64,000 nucleotides of DNA from positions 273,289,798 through 273,353,797 of the forward strand of contig NC_134138.1 of the NCBI RefSeq assembly GCF_033958435.1, given 5' to 3'. The notes under the pieces are model-generated. The model made no database searches, was not told the DNA's origin, and saw only the letters and a program-made list of their open reading frames with translations. Each line of letters starts with the position of its first letter. The first letter of the stretch is position 1. Below, in pieces: positions 1-11,172 of this stretch. Position numbers and translations under genes: made by a program. Origin of the DNA: Carettochelys insculpta (lineage: Eukaryota; Chordata; Testudines; Carettochelyidae).

Positions 1-128
1 CCCCACCTGCTCTTAATCCGCACCTAGAACTCTGAAGTAAACAAAGCAAGAACTACATGAGGTTGGCATGCTCTTAAAAAGAGAAAAATAATCAGCATTT
101 GCTAAACTGGGTAACAGTACAAAACTTG

Positions 129-462
129 GGCTACGTCTACACTAGAAACATCTGTCGACAGAAGTTACTGCCAACAGGGAAATCCCAACAGACCCTCTCT
201 CGATGGATTGCATCTACACGCAACTTCCTCTGTTGACAGAGGACTGCCAGACTGCACTGCCCTCTGGTGCCAGAAAGCAGAATGGCAGCTCTGCAAAGAG
301 GGCTTCCCAGCAACCAGAAGTCCTCTCTGTCAACAGAAGTGTCTACACTGCACTTCTGATGACCATTGTTATGCCTCAAATTTGAGGGATAATACTGTCG
401 AGACACATGCAGACTTCTTTTGACAGACTGCATCGACAAACCCCTCTAGTGTAGACATGGCC
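129..462. mobile_element. Harbinger-type MITE with TTG target duplication
   Basis: A short non-autonomous DNA transposon. The left end GGCTACGTCTACACTAG is mirrored on the right by CTAGTGTAGACATGGCC, and the 3-bp target duplication TTG (126-128 and 463-465) borders both ends. The subterminal CTGTCGACAGAAG motif matches the end of the transposase-bearing element at 15909-18970, so that family probably mobilised it. Three-base duplications are typical of PIF/Harbinger. Open frames inside it on both strands are by-products of the repeat. Confidence 0.8.
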
Positions 463-1378
463 TTGCAGTTGAGCTTTTAAAATGGACAGTTAAAAAAAAA
501 AATCATTAAAGTAATTAATGTTTCCTGACAGTTTTAGTGCTTATACTTACAATGCTGATCTTTAAAAAAAAAAAGAATGCAGACACACAGTAACTGTACT
601 AACATCTATGTAACAAACATCCCCACTTTCCTAATAAGCAAGATACAGCATGAAACATCACACTGACCCTTTTTTTTTTTTTTTTAAAAAAACACTGATA
701 TGAAAGAACAAACATGCCCAGACTTTAACCTACTAACGAAAGTTTGTTAGTTTAAAAGAAGTACAAATATTAGCATTGTTAACTATCAGGTAAGATCAGT
801 ACCTCAAAACAGCTCTCAGTCACTGGAAACTATTGCTAACAGATTAAGATTAAATCAATCTAAAATTGTATTTCAGCATATACAAAATGAATAGTATGAA
901 ATACAGCTGATGACACCTACTTACCCTCTTCTAATAAGAAGACCAAAGAGACGTTCAGTTAAATGGAAAGGCAACAAATTTAAAACCTAAAACAAAAATC
1001 CTTAAAATTAACCTGTACAATTCTTTGCTTCAACAAACCAATTTTGCAAGGATTTTAGGATTCAAGATTAGATGCCTGTGTTGATACCGAGAACACAGAT
1101 AGCAACATGACCTAGAATTAACTTTTTTGTCATTTCCAAAGGAACTGTGTACAACTTTAACACACCTACTTATGAGCAGAAGAGAGAGAGACTTACGCAT
1201 TCTTCACTGATTTGGGGTTTTGTTAGAAATCTAGTAGGAACTTGATTACAGGTCAGTGTTAATGTCACCCCATATTATGCAGGGCAAACCTTTAAAAGAT
1301 TTAACTCACAAGTTTGTTCCATGATTCCGTCATACAGAGAAGCCACCACTTGTCATTAAAACACTGAAATATTCAGAC
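463..1378. other. No gene seen; A/T-rich flank
   Basis: No open frame, splice-bounded exon or recognised repeat was found. The stretch has several homopolymer A and T runs (for example near 494, 566 and 668). If the minus-strand gene starting at the CpG island near 5.1 kb is real, this lies in its first intron. Confidence 0.5.
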
Positions 1379-1772
1379 CCATAGTGGGCAGCCTGTGGCC
1401 CATCAGGGTTCTTTCTATGTGTGGCTCCTCAGACATTTCATTTATCAATGCCCACGCGCAGGGTTGCCAGATGCCACTAGTTTCCATCTATGTAGTTCCC
1501 CCCATACCCCATCAGTATTACTAATATTACATGCACATAAAGCAAGGTGCATGCTAACTACATGACTGTAAGAGCCATGAACTCTCTCTTCACCCAGGCA
1601 AAGTGCTGCTCCGGTTCAATCAGCACACCCAGCACATTCTAGGTACGCAAGCGCAGTTAGCAAAACTGCCCAATCCTGGGAGACTGTCTTGGTTACAACA
1701 ATCTCGCAACCCACTGAGGTGAAGGAGGGCCACTCAAGCGGCCCACTCACTAGCCTTGGTTGCCCAGCACTG
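1379..1772. mobile_element. Non-autonomous hAT-like element
   Basis: The ends read GTGGGCAGCCTGTGGCCC on the left and GGTTGCCCAGCACTG on the right, which are imperfect inverted repeats. The flanking octamers ATTCAGAC and AGTTAGAT agree at 5 of 8 positions, as expected for an aged 8-bp hAT target duplication. No transposase frame is present. Confidence 0.5.
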
Positions 1773-2185
1773 AGTTAGATGTACCAACATCTCCCCACAA
1801 AGCATGATCTCTCCACCTGCTCTGTGATTCAGACCAGCCTCAACATCCCATTCATTTTTCTGCTCCCACTTTTACCTGTGTTTGTTCCACGCTGTCCCAC
1901 AGACATAGAATGCCTTTTGAGAAACTTGTTTCCCAAGCCAGCTCCCTTTTGCTTGTTTAAATTATCAGGGCATGTGTTCACTTGCAGGTGACATGCTAAA
2001 GTTAGTTCTTGAGAGATTACTGGACTCATCAGGATGGGTATCTTCCTGAATACCTACATGATTACTACTTTAACCCTTGCCCTACCTCTCCTCTTCTCCA
2101 GTTTACTTCTCCATCTACGATCACTTGTCTGAATTTAAGCCCCAATCCAGCCACTGAATCTGTGTAATAGACCCTTGCACACATG

Positions 2186-2507
2186 GGCCGTTTCTACACT
2201 TGCCACTTTTGGCTAATAAATGGACCAAAATATGATAATGAGGCGTGGAGGCAAATTCCCCGTGCCTCATTATCACAAGGTCACATGATTTGGAGTGCTG
2301 CAGGAAGAAGGGGCCTCCGGAAGGACTTCCTTCCAAAGACCCCCCCGGGGGGGGCTGCGCTTCTAAACAGCATTTTGGAGTCCGGAAGAATGTCTTCCAA
2401 ACTCCAAATCACGTGACCTTGTGCCAATGAGGCACAGGGAATTGCCTCTGTGCCTCATTAGCATATTTCGAGCCATTTATTAGCAAGTGGCATGTGTAGA
2501 AACAGCC
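2186..2507. mobile_element. Harbinger-type palindromic MITE with ATG duplication
   Basis: The element starts GGCCGTTTCTACACTTGCC and ends as the inverted copy ...GGCATGTGTAGAAACAGCC. An ATG triplet borders each end (2183-2185 and 2508-2510). Internally it is an imperfect long palindrome with repeated blocks around AATGAGGC and CCGGAAG. It is the same family as the copy at 32555-33013. Confidence 0.78.
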
Positions 2508-3025
2508 ATGTAGAGCTTCACTGAAGCCAACCACACAGAGATCCAGTTTTGAAATTGAAGCCTAGTAACACAGCATTTCAAGGACGTTTTTACTGTTTCT
2601 GTTAAACACTGATCATACATTCTGGTACTCAGAATTAAGCACTAACATACTAACAGTATTTCATTTACAGCCCCCTCCATGATACTCTACTGAAAACTAT
2701 TAAATATTTTGGCAGGTCAGCTATAACAGCATTAGACTGGTCATAATTTCACACACTTTTTTTAAAGGGGCATTTCAATAGAGAAGGTGGGACTTATTTA
2801 AGAAACAAGATATATCAAATTGCAACACGAAGTACACTTGAACATCTAACAATACCCCAGAGATATTTTTTAAGATAAGGTTCAAAGACTAGAATTAGAC
2901 ATATATTGTAGCATTATTGCATCCCCTTCACAGGTACAGACCTACCTAATTATAAAAAACACGTCACAGACTGAAATCTGGTCTTGTGCGCTTTTCCCCC
3001 TATACTATACAGATTTCATGGGGGA
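2508..3025. other. No gene seen
   Basis: About 500 bases of A/T-rich sequence with no supported exon or repeat. Confidence 0.45.
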
Positions 3026-3415
3026 GACCAGCATTTCTCAAAATATGGGTCACAACCCAACACTGTAAGCAGCAATGCAGAAGTGTGGCAATACCATAGC
3101 ATGCCATCATTAATTCTGCACTGTTATGGATAGCACCATTGCCTTCAGAGCTGGGATCCCAAACAGCAACTGCTGCTGCTCTCCAGCTGCCCAGCTCTGA
3201 AGGCAATGCTGTCACCAAAGTAACAGTAATGCAGCCTCCCACACGATTACTCTGCAACCCCTCCACAACTCCTTTTTGGATCAGGACCCCTACAACTACA
3301 ATATCATAAAGTCTCAATCTGAGTAACTGAAATACAGTGATGCAATGTGTTATTTTTAAAATCCTAGGACTATGAAATTGACCAAAATGGTCCAGGATTT
3401 GGTAAGGCCCTATTC
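3026..3415. mobile_element. Old hAT-like interspersed repeat
   Basis: The left edge has the hAT-like motif TTTCTCAAAATATGGGTCAC. A central imperfect palindrome is built from 'CCTTCAGAGCTGGG' and its complement 'CCCAGCTCTGAAGG'. The right part (AAATTGACCAAAATGG ... GTAAGGCCCTA) resembles a repeat I recall as common in turtle and crocodilian genomes. The 105-codon minus-strand frame across it is a by-product of the palindrome, not a gene. Confidence 0.45.
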
Positions 3416-4179
3416 ATGGCTAAATTAGAGATCTCATTTATAAAACAGGCCACACATTTTCCATTACACTTTTTTTTCATATTTTGCAGTTTAGAAAGAT
3501 ATAGCCACCCAAAAGGCTCTGCTCACAAATGAAGACAGCTGGTTTGCTGTCCTTTAAAAGATACTGTTTTTTCTTTTAAGCAAAAAAAAATTTACTTACT
3601 ATTGAAAAAGGGTGTTGTTTAATCAAAAGGATGGTTGGCAGCACTCAAGAAGCTAGAGTATCTTCACTCAAGCATCTGTTCTTCTCCATACTCATTTGAG
3701 TCACCTTTTCCCCCATTGGACGCTGCATTTAAGCCAATTTCAACCATACAATTTTGAGTTACTGAGCCAAGTTCTGCCCTCAACCACACCTATGCCACCC
3801 CACTGAGAACTGTAGGGGAGCTGGCAAAATTTACGTCAGTGCTCAGGAAAGATTTGGGGGAAAACTGAAGGTTTTTAGCTATGCATTTGATTAAAAGCTA
3901 TGTTTTACTATATATAATGCACCTTTGATTTCATTTTCAAATGGGCCAAACACACACAGCTCCTATTGACGGCAGAAGCAGCTGTGGGTGCCCAAAACCT
4001 CTACTAGCCTATTACGCACACAACAAAGGAAATAAGCATCTTCATCAGCATTTAACAGAGTTGCAGAACACATACTGATATTATCCTCAACAAATACAAA
4101 TAAATAAGCATGCGAGTGGAAACAGGAGTCAGGCTTTTGTCTTTTCTATGAAATCACGTATCCTGAATGACAGAAAGAT
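3416..4179. other. No gene seen
   Basis: No coding exon or clear repeat. Single-copy-looking sequence, probably intronic to the putative minus-strand gene. Confidence 0.45.
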
Positions 4180-4258
4180 AGCCATGTTAATCTGTACTCT
4201 ATCAAAACAAAAAAAGCAGTCAGGTAGCACTTTAAAGACTAACAAAATGTATCAGTAT
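4180..4258 (-). mobile_element. Penelope-terminus-like fragment
   Basis: Contains the antisense block AGCACTTTAAAGACTAACAA preceded by GTTAATCTGTACTCTATCAA. The same block recurs near 10.4, 43.1 and 45.4 kb and corresponds in layout to the terminal repeat of the Penelope-like element at 31-33 kb. Truncated on its right side. Confidence 0.5.
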
Positions 4259-4420
4259 TTAACGGTATGTAACAAAATGTATCATATGTAACAATGTATC
4301 CTGAGTGGACAGAATCACAGAACACTACAACTGTATTGCCCCTACCACACTAGAATAGCATTTTTTTCCCTTATGCTTTACCAATACCATTATACGTAGC
4401 ACAGTTGTAGTCTGACTGTC

Positions 4421-4505
4421 CCAGACTATTAGAGACACACGGTGGATGAGATAACATCTTTTATTGGCTCAGCTTCTGTCGGTGAGAGAGGCAAAACTTC
4501 CGAGG
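4421..4505. repeat. Terminal-repeat fragment of a second PLE-like family
   Basis: The block with ATAACATCTTTTATTGGCTC followed by TTCTGTCGGTGAGAGAGG looks like a repeat I recall as common in turtle genomes. Its layout resembles the Penelope-like ends in this window, but it has no coding part here, so the assignment is tentative. Confidence 0.35.
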
Positions 4506-4539
4506 GCCACCCCTTTAGGCCCGGGAAAGGAACCCCCGC

Positions 4540-5560
4540 AGCCAGGCTGGCGCAGATTGTTTAGCACACAGCACACACGCACCACAAGGCCGGCGCTCTA
4601 GCGCCACGACGCTTTCAAACGCTGGCCGGGGAATGTAGAAACCCCCGCCGGATTTCCACTCCAGCGACGCTCCCCCACCCCCACCCCCACCCCCGGGGCC
4701 TTTACACACTCTGGGGACAATCCCGCACGAGCAGCCGCTTCCTGGAGCCCCCACTCGGCGCCCACAAAGGGAACCGTGGAGAGAACCAACACGCCGCACC
4801 TGAGAGCGGCGGGAGTGGGTCAAGGTCCATCCAGCCCAGCGTCCCCTCTGCCGACAGAGGCCAGTGCCGGGAGCAGAGGAGGGAATCGCCAAGGGACCCC
4901 GGCCCTCACACACCCACTCACCTCCCCAGCCCCAGGAGCCTGCCAGCCCCGCCCCGCCCCCTCTAGGGCTCTCACCTTCGCCGCCGCGGGCCTATCCCAG
5001 CCACCCGCAGCCGGCAAGGGAGGCGGCCCCACAACAAACCCAGCCCCCACCCTTCCGCTCTCCTGCCGAGGCGGCGGCTAGAGAGGCCTCTCACCCCCGG
5101 GGCATGCCGGGAACGGCGGCGAGGCAGGAGCGCGCTCCTCGGGAGGCTCAGCTCTTAAAGGGCCAGGCGCTGCAGGGGCTCTGCTGAGCCCGCAGCGCAG
5201 CGCAGCGCAGCGATGTGGGGCCGGGACTTCGCAGCCCCGGCGCGGATCCTCCCGCACCAACCGAGCCGTGGAGCGACTCCCAACGCCCCCCGTCCTTCCA
5301 CCCCCGCCCCCGGGGCCTGGCCTATGGGCCCATCTCCCCAGCCGACCCGCCGGGCCTGGCTCAGGTGCGCAACTCCCCCCAGTGCCCGGCCCAGACGCCC
5401 GACTCCCCCCCCATCCTTCCCCGGGGCCCGGCCCAGGTGCGCAGACCCCCCCCCCCCGTCCTTCCTCCGCCCCCGTGGCCTGGCCTAGGTGCCTTAGTCC
5501 CACCTCCCCCTCTCCACGGACTCCCCTTGAGCCTGGCTGAGGCACCTCACTCCCCCACCC
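4540..5560 (-). promoter_or_regulatory. CpG-island promoter, probably for a minus-strand gene
   Basis: About 1 kb of very GC-rich sequence with many CpG dinucleotides, in sharp contrast to the A/T-rich flanks. It includes GC-box-like GGCGG motifs and a short GCAGC repeat at 5190-5212. No TATA box is evident. On the minus strand two strong splice donors occur, at 4976/4975 (AAG|GTGAGA) and 4922/4921 (GAG|GTGAGT), which fits a housekeeping promoter firing leftwards with a non-coding first exon. In mammals the loci next to NKTR are SS18L2 and SEC22C, so the gene may be SEC22C, but nothing coding confirms this. Confidence 0.6.
4976..5190 (-). other. Putative untranslated first exon, minus strand
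   Basis: Read on the minus strand, GC-rich sequence from about 5190 down to 4976 ends in GCGGCGAAG followed by GTGAGAG, a near-consensus splice donor. The only ATG in the exon opens a four-codon frame, so it would be 5' UTR. The upstream limit (transcription start) is a guess. An alternative donor lies at 4922/4921. No downstream coding exon is recognisable between 1 and 4900, so the gene remains unidentified. Confidence 0.4.
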
Positions 5561-5599
5561 TCTGTTCACGTGGGGGGCTGCCCCTGACTAAACCATGAG

Positions 5600-6155
5600 C
5601 CCACTGCAATTTACATTGGCCGAACTGGAGCGTCTGTGCCTAAGAGAATAAATGGACATAGATCAGACACCAGGAACGGTAATGTGCAGAAACCTGTGGG
5701 GGGGGGGGGCACGTCAGTCTCCCGGGACACCGAGTCACCGGTTTAAAAGGAGCAGTCCTAAAACAAAGGTCAAAAATCAGATGGAGGGAGACGTCTCTGA
5801 GCTGCAATTTATTTGCAAATTAGGCTCCATCAACCAAGGATTCAGCAGTGACTGGGAGTGGTTGGCCCCTTACAAAAGCAGCTCCTCTGTCCTGGTGTTA
5901 GACAATAGGCCACATCCCCCCCGTCTGATCTAACTTGTTTTTTCCTCTTTCCATGCATACTTCTGATAATGGGCCATTTCCACCCTGACTGCATAGACCT
6001 TGTCAGCTCTGGCCCTCCCTTTTAGTGGGATCCCACTCTTTAAATACCCCCACGCACACACTCATGCATCTGATGAAGTGGGTCTTTGTCCACAAAAGCT
6101 TGTGCTCCAAAATAGGTTAGTCTATAAGGTGCCACAGGACTTCTTGTTCTCTCCC
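5600..6155 (+). mobile_element. Penelope-like element, 3' fragment
   Basis: Starts within the GIY-YIG endonuclease region: the translation near 5609-5680 gives IYIGRTGA-like residues followed by KRINGHRSDTRNGN, parallel to the copy at 32285-32360. It then runs through a decayed tail that matches the 31-33 kb copy (LCQLWP-type region near 5990-6020). It finishes with the terminal repeat CATCTGATGAAGTGGGTC ... AAGGTGCCACAGGACTTC. The 5' two-thirds are missing and there is a G-run insertion near 5700. It abuts the CpG island, so its left end may have been trimmed by later events. Confidence 0.7.
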
Positions 6156-6184
6156 TAGCACAGCACACTCTCTACTGCTGGTTC

Positions 6185-6475
6185 CCTATCAGGGCGGCCA
6201 TTCCTTCCCGCTCAGCCCTCATCAAATTGAAGGGACCCTGGCCCAGACTCTCTTACTATACTGTTCAAAAGGGGGTAACCCTGTATGTACCTAAGGCACT
6301 TAAGTCCCTTTGAATGACCGGCAGGTAGTGTAAGTATTTGTCCCAGTCCTGGGGATGTTGAGCCACAAAAGTCAGCAGTATCATTTTCAGGGTCCCATTA
6401 AATCTTGCCATCAGGTCATTGGATTGAGGGTAATGCAGTCAGGTGCCTAAATACAAATGAGGGCTGGGGCCAGGC
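6185..6475 (-). mobile_element. Ty3/gypsy integrase remnant
   Basis: Minus-strand translation gives an integrase-core-like stretch containing ARFNGTLK, followed by LLTFVAQHPQDWDKYLHYLP and then a frameshifted continuation. This order is characteristic of the end of the integrase core in Ty3/gypsy LTR retrotransposons. Stops and frame changes show it is dead. No LTRs, gag or protease were found on either side, so it is a small relic. Confidence 0.6.
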
Positions 6476-6851
6476 TTCTTTAGGGTGACATTTTCCCCAT
6501 TCAGTCTCAACCCAGAGGTAAATTAATCTGGCAAGTCTGTAGCAATATCGGTTCAGTTGTTATTCGAGTTACATATGCATGAAAATACTGACACTTCCAT
6601 GTTGGTGGTATGTTCTCGTTGGACACTCCACAGAGATGAATCAAACATCACTGAAGATAGAAACATCACATGCACTTGGTCCACAGGTCACGACAAGATC
6701 TGAGAAATAAGCATGACTTGAATGAAAATTCATCTTAATTTTTTAAGCTGTATCCATCTGAAAAGACAAATTTCGTGCACACAAGATACAGTTTTGCATT
6801 CTGGACCGCTGGTGTGTTTAAAATTCTAGCAGCTCTCATACTTCAAATGTA

Positions 6852-7334
6852 CAGTAATCCCTAGAAATGTGCAATTTCAAGTTGTGCTTAATTCTCATGA
6901 ATGCAAGTTAAGCACGACTCAAAATCCTGCTTCCCCTGACCCCGGTTCAAACCCCCCTGCACAGCCCTGGTTCACCACCCGCAGCTCTGGCTCACCCCTG
7001 CGCATGGCTCTGACTCAACCTGCTTCAGGGTCGTGCAACCCTGGCTCAACTTCATACCCCCACGCCCCTGCAGCCCTAACCCACCCCAGGTTTAACCCCC
7101 CTCTGCTCCCCTCCCATGGCCCCAATTCACCACCAGGCTTAACCCTCCCCAACTGCCCTCCCAGTCCCAAGACTCACCTTCCAAAAGGAGCGCCAGGTGT
7201 TCTTGCTGCTTCCCCGGCTGCAGAACATGTGTTCTGCTGGGGAAAAAAGCCCCCCTCCCTCCCGACTTAATTGAAATTTGAGTTATGCGAGGGTGCGTGG
7301 GAACGCAACCCTCGCATAACTCGAGAGACTACTG
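6852..7334. mobile_element. TcMar-Tigger-like element with TA duplication
   Basis: Left end CAGTAATCCCTAGAAATGTG and right end CATAACTCGAGAGACTACTG are inverted repeats of the Tigger type. Both are bordered by TA (6850-6851 and 7335-7336), the mariner target duplication. The interior 6940-7260 is C-rich and unrelated to a transposase; its 133-codon plus-strand frame is low-complexity proline and serine and is not regarded as a gene. Confidence 0.75.
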
Positions 7335-8004
7335 TATTATTATTTACACTTACTCCATAGAAGGCCTGGTTGTGGATCAGGACCCCTTTGTGCTAGGTGC
7401 TATACAGACAGCTTTAGGAGACAAGCTCCCAAAGAGGTCAGGCAGGCTTATTGAGTCAGGCCATAAACCCCGAAATTCTTAGGATATTTACTATGGAAAA
7501 GCCAGTTTAAAATCTGAGGGAAAATGACATAGCAAATATCTGTTGCCATGCTGAGCGGCCGATGATCCCACATTTTGTAGCTGTCTAAGAAGAATTATCA
7601 AAGAGTGGCTGAGCAGCAAAATCAAAGTCCTTCCAACAGCCAAGGTTAAAAGTTGAGCTGATAGCTTTATCTTATTGCTGAGAAGCACATTATATTATTA
7701 ACAGAAAAAGATCAAACCATACTACCATGGGCTGTGACCTCATTAGACTTCTTAAACTAATCAGAGTAAGATTAGATCAGTGCTTGAAAGGGAGATCAAA
7801 AGAAAGACCAGGTCTTCAAGGAAACTGTGGTGGGGTTTCAGCAGGTGGCACTTTTTCCTGTAAATCAGCATTGAGCTAGTTGCAGAACATTGTGGTAAGA
7901 GCACCCGTGCAATGTATAGAACTGAGTTCTCAATGCATTGTGGGCATTAAAGATCTCAATGCAATTTTTGCTAAAGCTTTGTTGTTTGCCCTGATGCAAT
8001 AGTC
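7335..8004. other. No gene seen
   Basis: No exon or clear repeat. Frames here are short and lack family resemblance. Confidence 0.45.
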
Positions 8005-8337
8005 CAGGGGTGAGCAGAGGGAGGGACTTCCCCAGGGAGGCATGGAATTTCATAAGTGGGGAGCAGCATGATCATCTACTGGGTCTCACACGCATCCATC
8101 TCATTAAAAAAGTTGAACTGTTACTGTTTTTATGTATGCATAATCACATTTATATACTGATTAATAAAGTTTTTACTTTTCATGTACTTATTTTCTTACA
8201 CCTGCCAAAAGGGGTTTTTTGCACATTAACATAACTGAATTTTGCATCAGTTTGGATTACATTAGACAGGTTGTGGGGGGCCTGGCAATTGTATGGAGGA
8301 AAAGTGGGGCCCAACTTAACAACTTTGCTCACCCCTG
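8005..8337. mobile_element. Non-autonomous hAT element
   Basis: Begins CAGGGGTGAGCAGAGGG and ends TTTGCTCACCCCTG, clear inverted termini. Flanking octamers CAATAGTC and CACTAAAC agree at 5 of 8 positions. The A/T-rich middle has TTAATAAAGTTTTTAC, which recurs in the copy at 43680-44009; a shorter relative is at 14431-14570. Confidence 0.7.
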
Positions 8338-9195
8338 CACTAAACAGTCTTCAATTGCTGAGAAGACCTGGTTATAGTAAGATTGATCCTCTGACAGGTT
8401 TAAAACAATTTGCATCTTCTAATGCAGACACAACATTATATTTTAAGCATATCCCTTAATCACATCAGTACTAGAGCTACGCAAGTAATGATTTGGTTTT
8501 ATTTGCTGGAATTTTTTTTAAAGATGGGTTGGGTCAACTTGAAAAAAAATTTAGAATTTGTGGCAAATTATGTTTAAAAAAAGTTGTTTTGTGTCACAAA
8601 CATTTTGTTCATTTTTGAGGGGTTTCTTTTGTTGTTTTTTTATTTTTTTTAAATATGTGGGGGGGTTTTGTAAATGTAAGGAAAATCCAAAACAAAAAGT
8701 ATTTTTGACCCCCCCCCAAAAATCAAAACATTGCTTTAAAATGTCATCGATGGGAAAAAAATGACATGAACAATTTAGTGAACTGGACACAAATTCATGA
8801 AACGTTTTAGTGTTGCCAAATCCTCCTTTAAAAAAAAAAAGGTTTTAGATGAAAAACTTTCCCCTGCTCTGACGAGAACTTTGTGTGGATCAACAGCTGC
8901 AGAGGGACAATTTAGCAAGTTTGTCCAAAGCATCTCCGGGACAATGACAGTGATATAATGACCAATGCACCCAACTGTGGCATGGAAGGAAATAGTGAGA
9001 GAGGCATCAGACACCAACAGGAGCTGAGCCCATGGTTATAAATGATGATGATGACAGTATAGTACAAATAAATACAACATATACAGTATAAGTTTACAGC
9101 TTACAGTACTACTGTTGTTGGTAAAGAAAGTACTCTGCATGCATTTTTGTTTGTTTCTTAAGATTTAATCTTGTTTTTCTTTAGTGCTATGCATT
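8338..9195. other. No gene seen; low-complexity stretch at 8500-8840
   Basis: Between 8500 and 8840 both strands are rich in long A, T, G and C runs and yield spurious frames in both directions. The rest shows nothing recognisable. Confidence 0.45.
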
Positions 9196-9290
9196 GCTAG
9201 GTATACCTCTCTATTATCCAGAATATTTGAATATCTGGCAACCTCCAGGTCCCAGGGCTGCCTGATAGGAAAGCGTTTACTGTAATATAA
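9196..9290. mobile_element. Possible TcMar terminal fragment
   Basis: TATACCTCTCTATTATCCAG resembles the start of the TcMar elements at 23137 and 56523 (ACCTCTCTAGTCCAGCA). Only one end can be traced. Confidence 0.3.
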
Positions 9291-9539
9291 TAGACATTAT
9301 GGAAACTTTGTGGAATAAGGGTAATCAATGGGACATGGTAATACTAGAGTCAAATATATAGGAATGATAGAGCAGTTCATTCTGGTGGAGTGGAGGCATT
9401 ATATGTAAAGGAAAGCAAAGAGTCAAATAAAGTAAAAACCTGAAATGGCTCAAACTGTACTGTAGAATCTCTATGGAGAGAAATTCTATCCTTGAACAAG
9501 GAGAGTAACAGCAGGAATATATAACCAGCTACCTGAACA

Positions 9540-10330
9540 GAATGGTGATGGTAGTTGTGAAATCCTCTGGAAGGTTAGAGATTACAAAGGCAAATAGTGC
9601 AATAATAATGTGCTATTTCAACTATCCTCATGTTGAATTGGTGCATGTCATGTCTGAAGGGATTCAGAGAGATCTTTTCTCGACATTCGTAATGACTTCT
9701 TGGAGCAGCTTTTCCTGGAGCCCACAAGGGGAGAAGCAATTCTTGATTTAGTCCTAAGGGAAGCATAGTATTTGGTCCAAGAAGACAATAGCTGAACCGC
9801 TTTGTAACAGTGATTATAAAGAAATTAAATTTAATATCTTAGGGTGGAGTGGAGAATGCCAAAGTAACCCAGCACAGTAGCTTTTATTTTGAAAAAAACT
9901 ACACAAAAGGAGGAAGCTAGTTAAATAAAAGTTAAAAGGAATAATCTGAGTGAAATGCCTGCAAGCTGTGTGAAAATATTTTAAAACGTCATAATAGAGG
10001 TTCAAACTAAATGTATATGCCAAATTTACAAAATAGCAGAGGACCAAAAACCGCCACCCTGTCTAAACAGACTGCAAGAGATGGTTATAGGCAAAAAGGC
10101 ATCCTTTGAAAAATTGTAAGTCAAATCCAAGTGAGGAAAATAGAAAGGAGCGTAAACTCTGGCAAGTCAAGTGTAGAAGTATGAGGCAGGCCAAGAAAGA
10201 ATTTGAAGAGCAGCTATCCAAAAACACAAATACTGTAACACCAACAAGTATTTTAGGTACATCTGAAGCAGGACATCTGCTAAAAATCAGTCTGGTGGAC
10301 TGAGGTGCTAAAGGAGCACTCAAGGAACAA
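9540..10330 (+). mobile_element. LINE fragment (L2/CR1-like endonuclease region)
   Basis: Plus-strand translation across several frames gives FLEQLFLEPTRGEAILDLVL near 9695-9755 and, further on, a basic block with RQAKKEFEEQLSK near 10180-10225. This order resembles the endonuclease-to-RT linker of L2/CR1-clade non-LTR retrotransposons. It is heavily frameshifted and incomplete at both ends. The clade assignment rests on resemblance by eye only. Confidence 0.45.
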
Positions 10331-10390
10331 AGGCATTTTGAAAAAACTATGTGCAATTTTTGCAGGCCCAACCTTACTCATATGCAGAAT

Positions 10391-10460
10391 ATCAAATCAA
10401 AAAGCAGTCAAGTAGCACTTTAAAGACTAGCAAAATAGTTTATTAGGTGAGCTTTACAGA
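10391..10460 (-). mobile_element. Penelope-terminus-like fragment
   Basis: Antisense block AAAAAGCAGTCAAGTAGCAC followed by TTTAAAGACTAGCAAAATAG and TTTATTAGGTGAGCTTT, nearly identical to part of 45415-45470. Confidence 0.55.
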
Positions 10461-10655
10461 CATAGTAGAGAGTTTTATGCCAAAATAATTTACAAACTTT
10501 AAAAACGATAGGCTAAATCTCAGAAGGTGCTGACTTTCTTAGAAGAACAGAAGAATGACTATGCTGAGATAGACCTGGTCTTCAAACAGTAGCCAGGGCC
10601 AGAAACTTCACAGGGAATGAAGAGAACAGGCAACATTGAGTTTCACCTCCTGCGT

Positions 10656-11160
10656 CATACAGAATCACAGAATCATAGGGCTGGAAGGGACCTCAGGAGG
10701 TCATCTAGTCCAGCCCCCTGCTTCAAGCAGGATCAACCCCTACTAAGTCATCCCAGCCAGGACCTTGTCCAGCCTGGACTTAAAAACCCCAAGCGATGGA
10801 GAATCCACCACCTCTCTAGGCAACACATTCCAATGTTTCACCACCCGCCTGGTGAAGTAGTTTTTCCTAATATCTAACCTACACCTCTCCCTCTTCAACT
10901 TCTGACCATTGCTCCTTGTTCTGCCATCTGACACCACTGAGAACAGTTTCTCACCCTCCTTTTTAGAGCTGCCATTCAGGAAGTCGAAGGCTGCTATTAA
11001 ATCACCTCTAAGTCTTCTCTTCTGTAAACTAAACAAGTCCAAGGATAGCCCTCAGCCTATCTTCATAGGTCTTGTGCTCCAGACCCTTAATCATTTTTGT
11101 TGCCCTTCGCTGAACCTGCTCCAGCAAATCCACATCCTTTTTATACTGGGGGGCTTCGGT
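10656..11160 (-). mobile_element. CR1 LINE 3' end
   Basis: The 3' terminus lies at the left (CAGAATCACAGAATCATAGG, the CR1 tail in antisense). Upstream on the minus strand an open frame at 11042-10743 ends in RRVVKHWNVLPREVVDSPSL and FKSRLDKVLAGM, the highly typical C-terminus of the CR1 ORF2 reverse transcriptase. The copy is 5'-truncated. The frame has survived about 99 codons, so this is a fairly young insertion compared with its neighbours. Confidence 0.85.
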
Positions 11161-11172
11161 TATACAGTCTTA

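Noticed and set aside
5078..5598. Proline-rich frames of 90-163 codons beside the first CpG island.
   Set aside because: C-rich low-complexity sequence open in several frames at once.
8500..8840. Foldback-looking A/T and G/C runs with open frames on both strands.
   Set aside because: Explained by homopolymer runs; no defined ends or duplications.
10743..11042. Ninety-nine codon minus-strand frame with a convincing protein.
   Set aside because: Not rejected as sequence, but rejected as a host gene: it is the C-terminus of a CR1 reverse transcriptase in a truncated LINE.
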